A stretch of 64,000 nt of DNA. Origin: Mytilus californianus (taxonomy: Eukaryota; Mollusca; Bivalvia; Mytilida; Mytilidae). Position numbers and translations under genes: made by a program. The notes below the pieces were generated by a model. The model made no database searches and had not been told where the DNA came from. It worked only from the letters and a program-made list of their open reading frames with translations. The first letter of the stretch is position 1; the number at the start of each line of letters is the position of its first letter. Of this stretch, positions 22,850 through 34,989 are shown one piece after another. Location of the stretch: the NCBI RefSeq assembly GCF_021869535.1, contig NW_026262734.1:114715588-114779587 (forward strand), written 5' to 3'.

Positions 22850-23020
22850 TTAGTAATATATTATCTTAATTGTGTCTGGCAAACAGTTGGGAAGTTTAAA
22901 TCCTCAATCCTCTTAAATTTTGTAACTTTTTAACTTGATTTATTTGATCATCACTGATAAGTCTTTTCTGGACGGAACGCGCGTCTGGGTATATAATTTC
23001 AATCATGGTATCTATGATAA
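22850..23020 (+). repeat. 'gacgaaacgcgcgtctgg' repeat copy
   Basis: Carries TCATCACTGATAAGTCTTTT, then GGACGGAACGCGCGTCTGGG and an ATCATGGTATCTATGATAA end, matching 63040-63165. Confidence 0.75.
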
Positions 23021-23689
23021 TTTATATACAAATCAGGGTTCATATTCATATGACATTGGTCTGGTCTTGTCCTGCGTATTCATTTTATTTACCACTGTTG
23101 ACAGCTGGCAGTGACTATCAACATTATCTGTTTGTAAGAGTATCAAGCAGAACTCAACATTAACAATATATTATGAAATTATAAAGCCGTATTTTTTTAA
23201 ATGCGGATTATAATTTTGATAATGTTTCCACTTTTAAATGTCTTTTAGTAGTTGAAATACTTGAATGACACCCGCGTCAATGGTCTTGATGCAAATATCC
23301 GGTTTTGTTTTGTAATGACCTTCAACTTCGTGTTGTTTAAATTAAATGTCTGTCGACTTATACTTGAGGCCAGATGCTATGCAAAGCCACAATCTCATAT
23401 GAGTGTTAAAAAATTGAGAGAAATCAAAAGGGACCAAAAGTAAAGTCTAACCCGAAAAACGTATCACAGCTAGTCAAAGGCAAATACAGATATGAGTCAT
23501 TGTTTGTATATTGGTATTTAACACCCCTTTCAGCAGTCAGTTTTTATTAGTGGTGGAAGCTGGAGGGCCTGGGGAGAAACACCAACTTTTGGAAGTGAAA
23601 CTGTCAATCAGTAGAAGCACTATTGAAACCACAAAGCCATCGAGGCCCCCTTTCATTTTTGATTGAACTGTGTCCATTTTCGACATACA

Positions 23690-23830
23690 AAATGCAATTT
23701 ACATGAACCAAGACAGTTTTTTTCCTTTCGTTTGATGTGTTATAGATTTTGATTTTGCCATTTGATAAGGGACTCTCCGTTTTGAATTTTCCTTGGATTT
23801 GAGTATTTGTGTTAATTTGCTTTTTATATA
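23690..23830 (+). repeat. 'accaagtcaggaatatgaca' repeat, 3' fragment
   Basis: Retains ATTTTGATTTTGCCATTTGAT, GGGACTCTCCGTTTTGAATT and TTCCTTGGATTTGAGTATTT. 23021-23689 holds nothing recognised. Confidence 0.75.
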
Positions 23831-24109
23831 TCACGTCTGTATATCAGATTAAAATATGAATTAACCATGTTAACTACTAATACGAAATAACATAATGTCA
23901 ACTGATGACAAAAATAGAATATACTTGTACGTTCAAATAAAACTGCTTAACATGAAATTTTAAAGTAACATTTTATAGTCAAAAGACACAAAAAATCTGC
24001 ATTGATGAGTGTATTCAATAAATCAGCTATTGCATGTACAAATAAGTTTTAAAATATAATTGGTATTTTTGACAACCTTAACCATGTTAACTGTACTTTA
24101 CATAATCTT

Positions 24110-24640
24110 ACAATCAGTTTAATTGAGGTCTGGAGCTGGCATGTCAGTAACTGCTAGAAGTCCCTTGTTAATTGTATTATTGTCATTTTGATTAGTGTCT
24201 TCTGGTACCTATTCAAACATAGGACTCGAACTTCTTTTTAACTGAGTTTTACTGTTCGTATTGCTGTGTATTTGTTTATTCTACATTGGCTACAGGTATA
24301 GGAGGAGGGTTGAGATCTAAAAAAAACTTATTTAACTCCACCGCATTTTTGCACCTGTCCCAATTCAGGAACCTCTAGCTATTGTGAATCTTGTGTGTTT
24401 TATTTTTTTTTAATTTCGGTTCTTGTACATGTTTCGGTGTTTAGTGTCATGTCTATGTTCTATGATCTAGTATACATTTTTGTTCAATGGCCAGCTGAAT
24501 CCAGTCTCCAGGTGCAAGATTTTTTTTTTGATTTGTTGAATACCAATTAGTGGTCTTGGACTGTTTTCTGCTCTTCTGGTCGGGTTGATATCTCTTTGAC
24601 ACATTTCCCGTTTCCATTCTTATTTTTATTTTGTTTCTCA
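24110..24640 (+). repeat. PLE tail family 2, long copy
   Basis: Runs from TTTAATTGAGGTCTGGAGCT through CTGTTTTCTGCTCTTCTGGT to CCCGTTTCCATTCTTATTTT, parallel to 29590-30165, with a decayed GGCCAGCTGA region at about 24490. Confidence 0.85.
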
Positions 24641-25104
24641 AGAGAAACGTTCACCTTTGTCACAATTTTCGAATGTACAAAGGTTGTTTGATGAGATTGA
24701 TTTCTGGTTTTTGTCTGCGATATAAAAGTTATATTAAAAAAATACTATCATGAATATAAGAAAATTATGTTGGGGAAATTTCAAAATCATTTAAGGGGAG
24801 GATAGCATAATAAACGTTCATCGATTAAAGTTACTATGATTTTTCTTTGCAGATATAAAACAGCAAAGAAAATAAAAAAGGACCTGTTTACTATTGAATT
24901 ATATTTCGTTCCATTAAAAGCACCCTTTTGAAGCTGGATGTAAGAGACGATATCTGTATCTCAGAGTAAAATTGTCCGCTTCATTGGGCCAAATTTCCCT
25001 TGAAGGATTAATAATAAAGGGAAAGTGTAAGGTATCTAATTGGATAAATGTGTAGACATTGAATTTACTAATTGACTGAACCAATGTAACAAAGAATAAT
25101 ATAC

Positions 25105-25209
25105 CTGATTTACTTTATTTGGATCTATATCTCCTCTCTCTAATAACAATTGGACCATCTCGAGGTTTTGATCTTTAACAGCTGTGTGTAAAGGAGTGTC
25201 GCCATTAAT
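25105..25209 (-). CDS. Ankyrin-repeat exon (one repeat, 35 aa)
   Basis: A 105-nt exon, acceptor ttttatttcag and donor AATCAG|GTATAT, starting and ending between codons. It encodes one whole ankyrin repeat: INGDTPLHTAVKDQNLEMV, then a QLLLERGDIDPNKVNQ part. G-D-T-P-L-H-x-A-V is the canonical first helix of the repeat and V-x-L-L-L-E-R-G-x-D the second helix and turn. It continues in phase from 44307-44408 and into 12530-12622. A broken close relative is at 54779-54875. The role is protein-protein binding. Confidence 0.92.
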
Positions 25210-26874
25210 CTGAAATAAAAGCATTAAGTCGATTTAGACTTTTAAATCAACATCATAATAACATTATCATCATAAAAATCGCCTTTTCAAAAATTGATTT
25301 GCAAATATCAAAGTCAAAATAAAAGTATGCATTGATATACAGTCCCACATCTGGATTGTCATCAAACACAAAACTAAACATTAATTATTAAAGTCATACA
25401 TATGCATGTATATTTAAAAACGTTATGAAAATACGTATGTGTCTGTGTGATTTTCTCTTAAGATACAATAATTCAAATTATAATTATATAAACTATGTTC
25501 GTCGTATAAAATATAGGGGTATACATTATTATTTAACTAAGAGAATTAGACATACAATTTGTTACAAATATAAGGAAATAGATATGACGTCTTTTTTAAG
25601 AAAAATGCAAAGCTTATTGTACTTTATAAAACCATTGGACAAACGCTTTAAGGGGATTTGGGGATACTTATTTCACCTGTTGCGAAATAATGTATCTTCA
25701 CCTTTATATCATAACATTGTTTCAAATTAATGTGTAGTAATGCAAATTTCCGCCCTTCTTCTCTGATATCCTACTTATCTTGTTGATAAAGCAAAATGTA
25801 AACGGCAAACATGGTCAGCTAGACTAGATCTTAAAATAAGTCAAAATGACCAAAATCTAGAAAGATAGAAATTTATTAAAAAAATCTTAGATATATCTTA
25901 AAATAAGAAACGTGGCTTTAATTGTCAATCACTTTCATTGACAAGTATTACCCATTTTTAATTTATGGCTAAAAAAAGTAAAGACAACGAGACACTTTAA
26001 ACAATATAATAAATGGTCAGCAAGACCGGGTCTTCAAACAGTTAAACGGCCTTAATATCAGCTGATTACGTTTTGAAATTATTTTCCTTACAGACGGTTT
26101 AATCCTTTGCTACTTTTATGAAAAATATATTATATACAGAGAAACTTAAATAAAGGCAACAGTAGTATACCGCTGTTCAAAAGTCATGAATCGATTGAGA
26201 GAAAACAAATCTGGGTTACAAATTAAAACCGAGGGAAACACATCAACTATAAGGGGAAAACAACAGAACAACAGAAACACTGAAGTAAAACAGCATTTTG
26301 TTTTCACATAGACAAGATCCGCAAATCAATCGTTATGACTTAGATCGTTATTTGAATCAATATAGGCTCCATGATGAATTTGTCTGTCGTCCTTGTTTCC
26401 CTTGATAGGAAACATTGTAATCCTTGTTCACATTATTTTTGAAAAAGTGTTTGGGGGATTTCAAAAATACTACTACAATAATTTGACAACACATTTAACA
26501 GATGTTTAGGTCAATAAACGGGATTTGATGAAAGACAAGTGTCAATACATATTTCAATGAGTAGACTACTTGTAAACAAATTGAACAGATAAAATGGACG
26601 TTTAATTAGCAAAACAAATTACAAGATGAAACATCACTACAGATCTCCTTGCTAATGGACACGATGGAAAAAACAAATATAAAATGACATGCAGAGTTTT
26701 AAAACTATTTATCAATTATCCCATTTCTGGTCTTCAGTCACCAAAAAATTAGTTACATTGTTTTGTCTCTTAATACTCTTTTACTCATCAACATGTTTAT
26801 TTTAGAATTGTTACAGTTGAAAATCCGAAACAAAATAACCATTTTAATTGAGTTGTATGTAATATTCAGCTGGT
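25210..26874. other. Intron, no recognised feature
   Basis: AT-rich sequence. The plus-strand open frame 25425-25730 has no recognisable motif and no splice context, and looks random. Confidence 0.4.
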
Positions 26875-27330
26875 TGTTAAGGTCAAGGAACAGTTAATTG
26901 GCTATGCCACTGATTTTGGTAAACTTTGGCAAACAACTTCGGCTTGTTAAACTATAAATGCAAATTGAAAAAATAATGCATCTATCACTTTTATTTTCTG
27001 AAATATTGCTGACGGAAATCTGTCACAATAAGTGAACATTTGTATAGAAAGCATGTAAAATCGGCCAAAATTGTTCTCATATTTGTCTTAAAATAATGTA
27101 AATTCCAGTTTCTAGTAAAAAGATTTGTTTTTTAAATGTATGTTGTTGAAATATAAATTTCCATTCTAATGATAAAAAAAAAATGATAGGTTCGCCGAAT
27201 TTGTTGTCGGTGCATTGACTAATCTGTAACCTAGTTGGTATTGAAAAACGTCAAAAATCGACGTTTTACGGCTTATAACTTAAGGCGAAGTGTACGTAAT
27301 TGCACGCCTCTAGCGGAATTTAGGATAAAA
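26875..27330 (+). repeat. Left arm of a ~440-bp inverted repeat pair
   Basis: Shares with 30600-31040 (opposite strand) the blocks GGTCAAGG, TTTTATTTTCTGAAATATT, AACATTTGTATAGAAA, AAGTAAAATCGGC-like, ATTTGTCTTAAAATA and AAGGCGAAGTGTAnGTAATT, in the same order. Confidence 0.75.
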
Positions 27331-28861
27331 AAACGTGCGTCGTTAGTTACGCGGGTTATCTCACGTACTCCAAGAAAGGAGAAATGGGCACATGAAAGAA
27401 AAATGACTTCGTGCGGTCTATCATGAATCCAAACAAGTATTCATGTGCTATCTCAAAACTTCAAAGAAATTATTAGAATGACTCCAATCAGAAATCTGAA
27501 TATCCTATTGTGAGTTAGTCTGACTTTATTACCACTGTTTTTGTTTTAGACACGCAGTAGCAGGTACACAATACGACTCGTGTTTTTTTCAACAGAAGGT
27601 AAACACGCATAAACAACAAAATTATAACCAAATAAACAAATAAACCAGTGACAATTCTGCTTCTATTCGTATCAAATTCATTAAAATCAAACCAGAATTG
27701 ACCCCACAATATTTTTTGAAAAACCATAGTTTGGAATGAAATTCACAGTGTAGCGTAAAATTGTAGGTAACGAATAATTATATTGCATGTAAATTTGTGT
27801 GTTGAACAAGAAAGACGTTGGCATGTCCGTTTTTATGCAATTGAAAGTTTTATGATGTTTTATATTTTATTATTTATGTAAAAAGTATAAAAGATACTAA
27901 GGGGTAATCGACAACTAGTACAACATAATGAACATGAGAAAATTGCTTTTCATTAATAACTCCGAAATATCAAATAAAAATAGGGGGTCACGGGCCTTAT
28001 GTTCTTGAAAAAATCCCCAAAAATTTTAAATATACTTTACGACACTTAATTTTTCGATAGTTCAATCTTTAAATTTCAAGTTTTAGGTATTTTGTTGTAT
28101 ATTAAATGATACTTGGTAAAATATTTTTAAAACAAAAAAAGTATTTTTGCAACATGATCAGAACGGACGCCCAGAAAAAGACACCCGATCTACCTTAAAC
28201 TGTGGCAGATAGTTGTCTCATTTGCAATCATACCACATCTCCTTATTTTCATATTATATTAACAAAACTGCAATTCATTTGCATTATATACAGGGACAAG
28301 TTATATCAAAAACTCCGATCTGTTTTACTTTGCTAAAATGCATATGCGGGTTCTTCTTTTGACCTTATTACAGCCATAAAAATTCTCAAGATAATATGCA
28401 GATGCAGTTTTCTTATTTTTTGGGAGTCGTGCATGTGGATATTCAAAAAATAATGGTACAAGAAATTATTTCCTTTTTTACTTAAAATCTCCAGCAAACA
28501 TTATATTATGCTTTGTCGTGTAGTTAAAGAAAAGGGAAAGCGATCGAGACAGGAAATTTTTAAAATAAAATTGCAGAGTTGTGTCACGTGCACGTGTGTG
28601 AACCTGACAAATAAAATGGGTTTTTTGCGCAATACCTCGAATAGCGCCGGCAATGGTGAGGATGAAAAGATGCAGCAAATTATATACACTTTTTGAAAAT
28701 ACGAACATGCAGAAATAAGATTTAAAAAAAAGACGTGTATACGCGATCCCAATATTATAACCGATTATTAAAATACGTATAGAATCATTCTGTCAACGCT
28801 GTGTTAACCGGGACAATTTCAAACTTGATATTTGATTCATAATTATTAGAACAATACAATA
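27331..28861. other. Intron; one small PLE tail fragment
   Basis: Mostly unrecognised AT-rich sequence. Positions 28200-28255 hold a plus-orientation 3' end of tail family 1 (GTTGTCTCATTTGCAATCAT, then ACCACATCTCCTT). Confidence 0.6.
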
Positions 28862-29010
28862 TAAAAATAAGAAGATGTGGTATGATTGCCAATGAGACAA
28901 CTCTCCACAAGAGTCCAAATGACACAGAAATTAACAACTATAGGTCACCGTACGGCCTTCAACAATGATCAAAGCCCATAGTCAGCTATAAATACAAGCA
29001 TTTCAAAAAA
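28862..29010 (-). repeat. PLE tail family 1, minus fragment
   Basis: AAGAAGATGTGGTATGATTG, CCAATGAGACAACTCTCCAC and CCGTACGGCCTTCAACAATG mark the 3' end of the tail, truncated after the AGTCAGCTATAAA block. Confidence 0.9.
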
Positions 29011-29244
29011 GATGTGGAACCCTGTCTAATTAAGAAAAGATGGAGTTAAAGTTTATACAGTAACTTTCTTTCACTTGCAGTATATATATTTGCCAATTTG
29101 CTTTTTTTTTTTGGCAGCAGAATTATCCTTAAAAAATACTCAGTTTATTTCCTTATCAATTGATTACGCTTGTGCATTTGCAATAATTAGGAAAATGGGT
29201 TATAAATAATTCGTAAATATAAATCAACATGTAGACATCTTATA

Positions 29245-29448
29245 CGTTCAGGTATTTCACATCCAATATTTTTTGGTAATATTCTTTACAAAGCACAAAT
29301 ATGTCGGCATTCACCTCAAAAGCTAACCAAAACTTTAAACAGACTTATTCGGAAGGGATATAGTTACGATACTGTTGTCAGGTAATTAAGGATTGCATAT
29401 TTTGGTATTAATATTGATTCACTCATAGGAACTTTGCATCGGAAATAA
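29245..29448 (+). pseudogene. Penelope-like element, C-terminal ORF remnant
   Basis: The plus-strand frame, allowing for damage, encodes a PLE C-terminal block: SHPIFFGNILYKAQICRHS, then KLTKTLNRLIRKGYSYDTV, an internal stop, and LRIAYFGINIDSLIGTLHRK before TAA at 29446-29448. The same protein block occurs in the minus copy at 60307-60500 and, more distantly, at 63260-63487. It is followed by tail family 2. Confidence 0.8.
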
Positions 29449-29589
29449 ACACTATTATTCTAAAACCAGTTGTTGGCATGAATCGGGTTATGTTCTTCTC
29501 ATATGTTTTATGATTGTACATGTATGATACTAAACCCCTAATGGGAGGGATTGTACTTGATTTTCATATGAACGTTAAGCAACCAACAA

Positions 29590-30165
29590 TCAATCAATCA
29601 ATCAGTTTAATTGAGGTCTGGAGCTGCCATGCCAAAAACTGCTAGTAGTCCTTTGTTAATTTATGTATCATTGTCTTTTTGTTTAGTTTCTTTTGTTACC
29701 TATTCTGACATCGGACTCGGGCTTCTTTTGAACTGAGTTATACTGTGCGTATGGCTATGTGTTTCTTTATTCTACATTGGCTAGAAGTATAGGGGGACGG
29801 TTGAGATCTCACAAAACATGTTTAACCCCGCCGCATTTTTGCGCCTGTCCCAAGTCAGGAGCCTCTGGCCTTTGTTAGTCTTGTATATTTTTTTAAAATT
29901 TAGTTCATTTATATGTTTTGGAGTTTAGTGTGACGTCAATTTTCACTGAACTAGTACACAATTTTATTTAGGGGCCAGCTGAGGACCACCTCCGGGTGCG
30001 GTATTTTCTCACTGCGTTGAAGACCCATTGGTGGCCTTCGGCTGTTGTCTGTTCTTTGGTCGGGTTGTTGTCTGCTCTTTGGTCGGGTTGTTGTCTGCTC
30101 TTTGGTCGGGTTGTTTTCTCTTTGACATATTCCCCATTTCCTTTCTCAATTTTATACACACTCAC
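29590..30165 (+). repeat. PLE tail family 2, most complete copy
   Basis: Starts after an AATC run with TTTAATTGAGGTCTGGAGCT. It contains AACATGTTTAACCCCGCCGC, CCAAGTCAGGAGCCTCTGGC, GGGGCCAGCTGAGGACCACC and CCTCCGGGTGCGG, and ends near CCCCATTTCCTTTCTC. A 23-bp unit (TTGTTGTCTGCTCTTTGGTC plus GGG) is present three times in tandem at about 30043-30112; other copies in the window have one. Confidence 0.9.
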
Positions 30166-30599
30166 GATTTTGTTTCGACACTGTACGGTATAATAGCGTT
30201 ATAGAGTTATATCTAGTAGAAATTGTGATGACGTTACAGTAGACATCAATAACGTCGCCGAATGTTTTTTATTCTTTCCGCTAAAAATCAAACTTCCACA
30301 GGATATAGCTTGAAAACTAGCACGGTTGCTAAGGACTTTCTTTGCACCAATGGGTTCGTCGTTCATTTTTGAATCGCATATCGATTTTTAAAAAAATTCT
30401 GTGGACCAACGAATTAGAAAATCTTGATAAAGTAAAAATATCTGCCGATTTTTATGATTTTCCCTATATATCCTTTGTATTTTTGGCGTATCATGCTGTT
30501 AATTTCAACAGCTTGTATCTGAAAAACGAAAACGGTTACCCCTTTTTTTTTATTTTATTGTCTGATGTATTTTTACAAGCAGAATCCACATGTAAAATT

Positions 30600-31040
30600 A
30601 AAAAAAAATCTGTGGAGTAGTTAATTACATACACTTCGCCTTAATGCCGTTACTCTTATTTCGACGTTATGTTGTATTTTTTTCCCCACCCAAAATTCCA
30701 CTTTGAATGCGCATAGCATAAAACTAAGTCGGGGACCCAATTAATTTTTTTATATAAATAAAACGAACATATATGAATCAACAACATATTATTTAAAAAA
30801 AAAAATATGTACCAAACAATGGAATTGATACTATTTTAAGACAAATTCAAGAACGATTATTGCCGATTTTACTTGATTTCTATACAAATGTTTAACTATT
30901 GGACAGCATTCAATCGGTAATATTTCAGAAAATAAAAGAGATACATGCATTATGTTTTTCGATTTTCAGTTACAGTTCAACGAGTAAAATTTGTATGCAA
31001 AATTTTACCAAATCTGAGTTATAGCCTATTAACAGTAGCT
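30600..31040 (-). repeat. Right arm of the ~440-bp inverted repeat pair
   Basis: Inverted relative of 26875-27330. It contains ACACTTCGCCTTAA, TATTTTAAGACAAAT, GCCGATTTTACTTG, TTTCTATACAAATGTT and AATATTTCAGAAAATAAAAG. The 3.3 kb between the arms includes PLE remains. Confidence 0.75.
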
Positions 31041-31289
31041 TGACCTTGAGTGACTATCAGCAGCCTTTTGTTTCAGATAAAACTAATCCGATCATTAAAT
31101 TTTTATTTACAATAGTCATTTTTTTTTGTATTGTTTCATATAAAGGATTCCCTATTCAAGATATCAGTGAACCTCTATTTAGAAGCCTTTTTTCTAAGAC
31201 GAGAAAGGTTAATATGCTAAAATAACTTACTGGAGGCGTGGTGATATGATTAACGCCCTAAATTTCTCCTTGACAACATTTATAACATT

Positions 31290-31340
31290 GAGAATGGAAA
31301 TGGGGAATGTGTCAAAGAGACAACAACCCGACCAAATGTA
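31290..31340 (-). repeat. PLE tail family 2, terminal fragment
   Basis: GAATGGAAATGGGGAATGTG and TCAAAGAGACAACAACCCGA are the complement of the family-2 terminus. It abuts the PLE reverse-transcriptase remnant that starts at 31345. Confidence 0.85.
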
Positions 31341-31344
31341 CGTT

Positions 31345-32300
31345 TCAGCAATAAAGTTTATCGACAGGTTGTATGTATTCCTAATGGCACCAATTGTGCC
31401 CCTTTAGAAGCAACTTGTTATGATACTGTTATGAATTAAAGTTTATGGCCAAACGCAGTAAAGAACCGTCTAACTTCCATTTAATTGATAAATTCACAAC
31501 ACTTACCGGTATCTTGATAATATTTTTTCTGTTGAAATTACCCAACACGAATTTACATTTAATAAATTAAATATTAAACGCATCAACTGTCTTTCCATAT
31601 TTAGATATTTTCGTATTACACCAGAAACTCTACTCAAACATTTACGACTAAAGGGATGATTTGTCTTTCTCTCTTGTAAATTTTCCTTTTTCTTTTACGG
31701 TGATGTTCCTTTGGCACCGTCTTATGGTGTTGATATATCTTAACTCGTTCGTTGTGCTCATGTCTGAAGTAAAGTTTTGGATTTCTATGTGCGTAATCTA
31801 TGTATTACTAGTAAATTAGTCAGGGATTTAGTGACCACAAACCTTAAAACATAAATTAAATTCTGCCATAAATACATAGATTTGATTTGCAAGTTTTGCT
31901 GTACCTGTAGAACAATTATTTCAATCGGAATAGCACACCCTAATGTTTACGGTGATGTCGATGACCGAGCACTGAAATTTAGATACGATCCGGGTAAACT
32001 GATCAATTCTTAAAATACAACTATTCTAATATGTTACCTATCCAACACTGTAATTAAAACTTGAATATTGTTTGTATTGGTATAAATATTGATTTTGTTA
32101 TCAGTCAATTTAAACCAAACACAAGGTCATGTTTTTCTCTGACTTTTAAAAATGACGTCTTTACACTAAATCCGTTGGATGTTGGATGTGTACTGATTGA
32201 TATTTTAGCCTAAGATAAATGATTTGTTATAAGTTGTTATTGTCTTTGAACTGGCTGTCAGTAACTGCAAGTAAACTTAAATCTGTACTTTGTATATATA
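31345..32300 (+). pseudogene. Penelope-like element RT remnant with tail start
   Basis: Plus strand, with many stops and frameshifts. NGTNCAPL (about 31395) matches the PLE reverse-transcriptase GxPMGTNCAPL motif. GDVPLAPSYGVDIS and LVRCAHV (about 31700-31765) match the SYGVYISQLIRxAR block. FYVRNLCITSKLVRD follows, and GIAHPNVYGD (about 31930-31960) matches the C-terminal block. Sequence from about 32170 (GTTGGATGTTGGATGTGTAC) begins tail family 1. The catalytic YxDD region is decayed. Confidence 0.8.
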
Positions 32301-32305
32301 TGAAA

Positions 32306-32835
32306 AAAAAAGATGTTGTATGATTGCCAATGAAACAACTCTCCCTAACAGACCAAACGACACCTAAATTAACAATTATATGTCACCGTAAAGCCTTCAA
32401 CAATGAGAAAAGCCCATACTGCATAGTCAGCTATAATAGGCTCCGAAATAACAAATGTTAAACAATTCAAACGAGAAAACTAACGGCCTAATTAATGTAC
32501 AAAACAAATGAACGAAAAACAAATATGTAACACAGCAAAAAACGACAACCACTGAATTACAGGCCCCGACTTGGGACAGGCACATACATACAGAAAGTGG
32601 CAGGGTTAACATGTTAGCGGGATCCCAACCCTCCCCCTAACCTGGGACAGTGGTGTAACAGCACATCATAAGAACGAACTATAAAAATCAGTTGAAAAAG
32701 GCTTCACTCATCAGACTGATACAAATAGAAATACACTTAACAAAAACACAGAGTGGACGTGACCGGGAACTTGTACATCCCAACAACAAAAAGACACTAA
32801 GTACAGATCTGAGAGTATTGGCAGGTTGTGTCTTT
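32306..32835 (-). repeat. PLE tail family 1, long minus copy
   Basis: Minus-orientation family-1 blocks from GTTGTATGATTGCCAATGAA to CAAAAAGACACTAAGTACAG, including GGATCCCAACCCTCCCCCTA and GAGTGGACGTGACCGGGAAC. It meets the plus-oriented tail of the 31345 element head to head. Confidence 0.9.
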
Positions 32836-32934
32836 TTTGTTGTTAGGGATGAAGAATGGTAATCTATCATGCCACATCCTGTCTGTGGTATGTGTTTGAT
32901 GGTTTTGTTTTGTATCGACCTGATGAGTTAATAG

Positions 32935-33400
32935 AAATAAGAAGATGTGGTATGAGTGCCAATGAGACAACTCTCCATCCAAGTCACAATGTTTTAAAAG
33001 GTAAAAAAAGTATAGGTCAAAGTACGGCCTTCAACACGGAGCCTTGGCTCACACCAAACAGCAAGCTATAAAGGGCCCCAAAATGACTAGTGTTCAAACA
33101 ATTCAAACAGGAAAACCACATTTCTAATCTATATAAAAACGAGATACAATAATGAACCCAATCAACAAACGACAACTATTGAACAGACTGCTGACTTAGG
33201 ACAGGTGCATAGAAATACAGCGGGTTGAAGCGTTTTAACAGGCGCCAACCTTCACCCTCAACTGACACAATATTGTAATATTACAACATAAAAAGACACA
33301 CTATAAAATATCAATTGAAATGGCTTAACTCGATCAAAAAGACCTATGGACAAAAACAAATAAACATACACTTAACGAATACATTTGATCTATGACACAA
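32935..33400 (-). repeat. Tail family 1 subfamily ('gagccttggctcacaccaaa')
   Basis: Opens with GATGTGGTATGAGTGCCAAT and CGGCCTTCAACACGGAGCCT, then TATAAAGGGCCCCAAAATGA. It matches 58955-59240, which is truncated. Confidence 0.85.
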
Positions 33401-33489
33401 TATATATACAATATTAACAAAAAAGAGTTAAAACAATGTAAAAAAAAACAGCTCTAATTGGGTACAAAATGGCGTTAAATAAACTTTTC

Positions 33490-33885
33490 AACTGATTTTT
33501 ATAGTTTTTTTTCTATGTTGTGTTGTTATACCACTGTCCCCGGTTAAGGAGGTGGGTGGGTTGAGCGCTTACAATCATGTTTAACGCAGCAACTGTCTTT
33601 ATGTGCCTGTCCCAAGTAAGAATCTTGTAGTTCAGTGGTTGTCGTTGGTTCTTGTCTCTCAGATTTATTTTCCGTAAATTGTTTTGTTATAAACTAGGCT
33701 ACTGATTTTTCTCAATTGAACTGTTTGTTATTTTTTAAATCGGGGCTTTTTATAGCTAACTATACGGTATGGGTTTTTCTCATTAGGCCGCATGTTTACC
33801 AATAATTGATAACCTCCACTTCATTTGATCTTTGGTGGATAGCGGTCTCATTCAGATTCATACCACATCTCCTTATTTTTATTTT
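33490..33885 (+). repeat. Tail family 1, plus copy
   Basis: Plus orientation: GTTATACCACTGTCCCCGGT, GTGCCTGTCCCAAGTAAGAA, GTTCAGTGGTTGTCGTTGG, ending CATACCACATCTCCTTATTT. Confidence 0.85.
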
Positions 33886-34989
33886 CATATGCAATTATAC
33901 GAAGTTAATGTTTCTTTTTGTAATTTGATATGGTATTAAAAGCGTTGATCGAGCACCCATGTTTTTGTATGAAGCTCTTCCTCCTTAAAATTATCCTATG
34001 ATCAAAGTCTTATAAGCGTTAACAGTCAACGTATATCAAATTAAATGTGCATGGTTAATTGTGTAATGTGGAAACAAACACAATTTGAACCGTAATTGTC
34101 AAAGATCAGCAGTTTATTGTGGATTTGCATGACAGGTGATGCATGTATAGCACAAAATCTAGCTCTTGTTTGGGTTCATACGAGAATCTTCTGTCGACTA
34201 AATTTAATGATAATCAATCACAAGTCGAAGCACATCATCTTAATTCATTGTAATTATTTTGGGAGTTCGAATATATCAATCGGTTACGGATTTTAACATA
34301 GCAATAACTCACATTAGTACACTGATCGTTAACATAATCTTAAACTATCATTTGCATTCTAATATGATCATTATAAAAAAAGTCTCCAAACAACATATCA
34401 AGTTTTGTTCTGATATAAAAATCATTATTTTAATATTTAATAGAAGAAAATGATGTTGGAAGAGACAATTTTGAAGCGTTAATTGTTGACCTATTAAAAA
34501 ACGCAGAAGTGAATGTGTATTATACATTTGGTTGTCAAATGTTATCAGACATAACACATATATTTTATTGTTCGTTTCAATACTTTACACACAATAAGAA
34601 CAATCTATGAAATTGACAATATCAAGATGCAAACATTCAACAGCTCTAGCATGTAGAGTACATACTGTAAACCAACGCATATATATCGTTCAGAATATGT
34701 AAAACTTGCATCTTTCCTTTATCACCTACATCAAGTAAATTTGAAAAATCGCGAGAAGTGAGCTAGAAAGGACTAAACGCGAAATAAAGTAACCCAGAAA
34801 TAATATAGTTTACAGTAAAACTCCAAGTTGATACAATATTGTAGAGCTTGCGTTCCTCATATTCGTTCCTTAATAGTTAGTTGCTGTGTACAAAGAAGCT
34901 ATTGAATCAAGGATTCCTTGTGATTTGAAGGCATTTTGTCGTTTCACGGACGCCATCACTCGTTGGTTGGCAGTTATGGATGATCTGTG
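33886..34989. other. Intron, no recognised feature
   Basis: AT-rich; the open frames at 34096-34557 on both strands show no motif. Confidence 0.4.

Noticed and set aside
29968-30193. Open frames on both strands in the 30.0-30.2 kb region
   Set aside because: They lie in PLE tail family 2 and are kept open by its 23-bp triplication, which is not a multiple of three but lacks stops.
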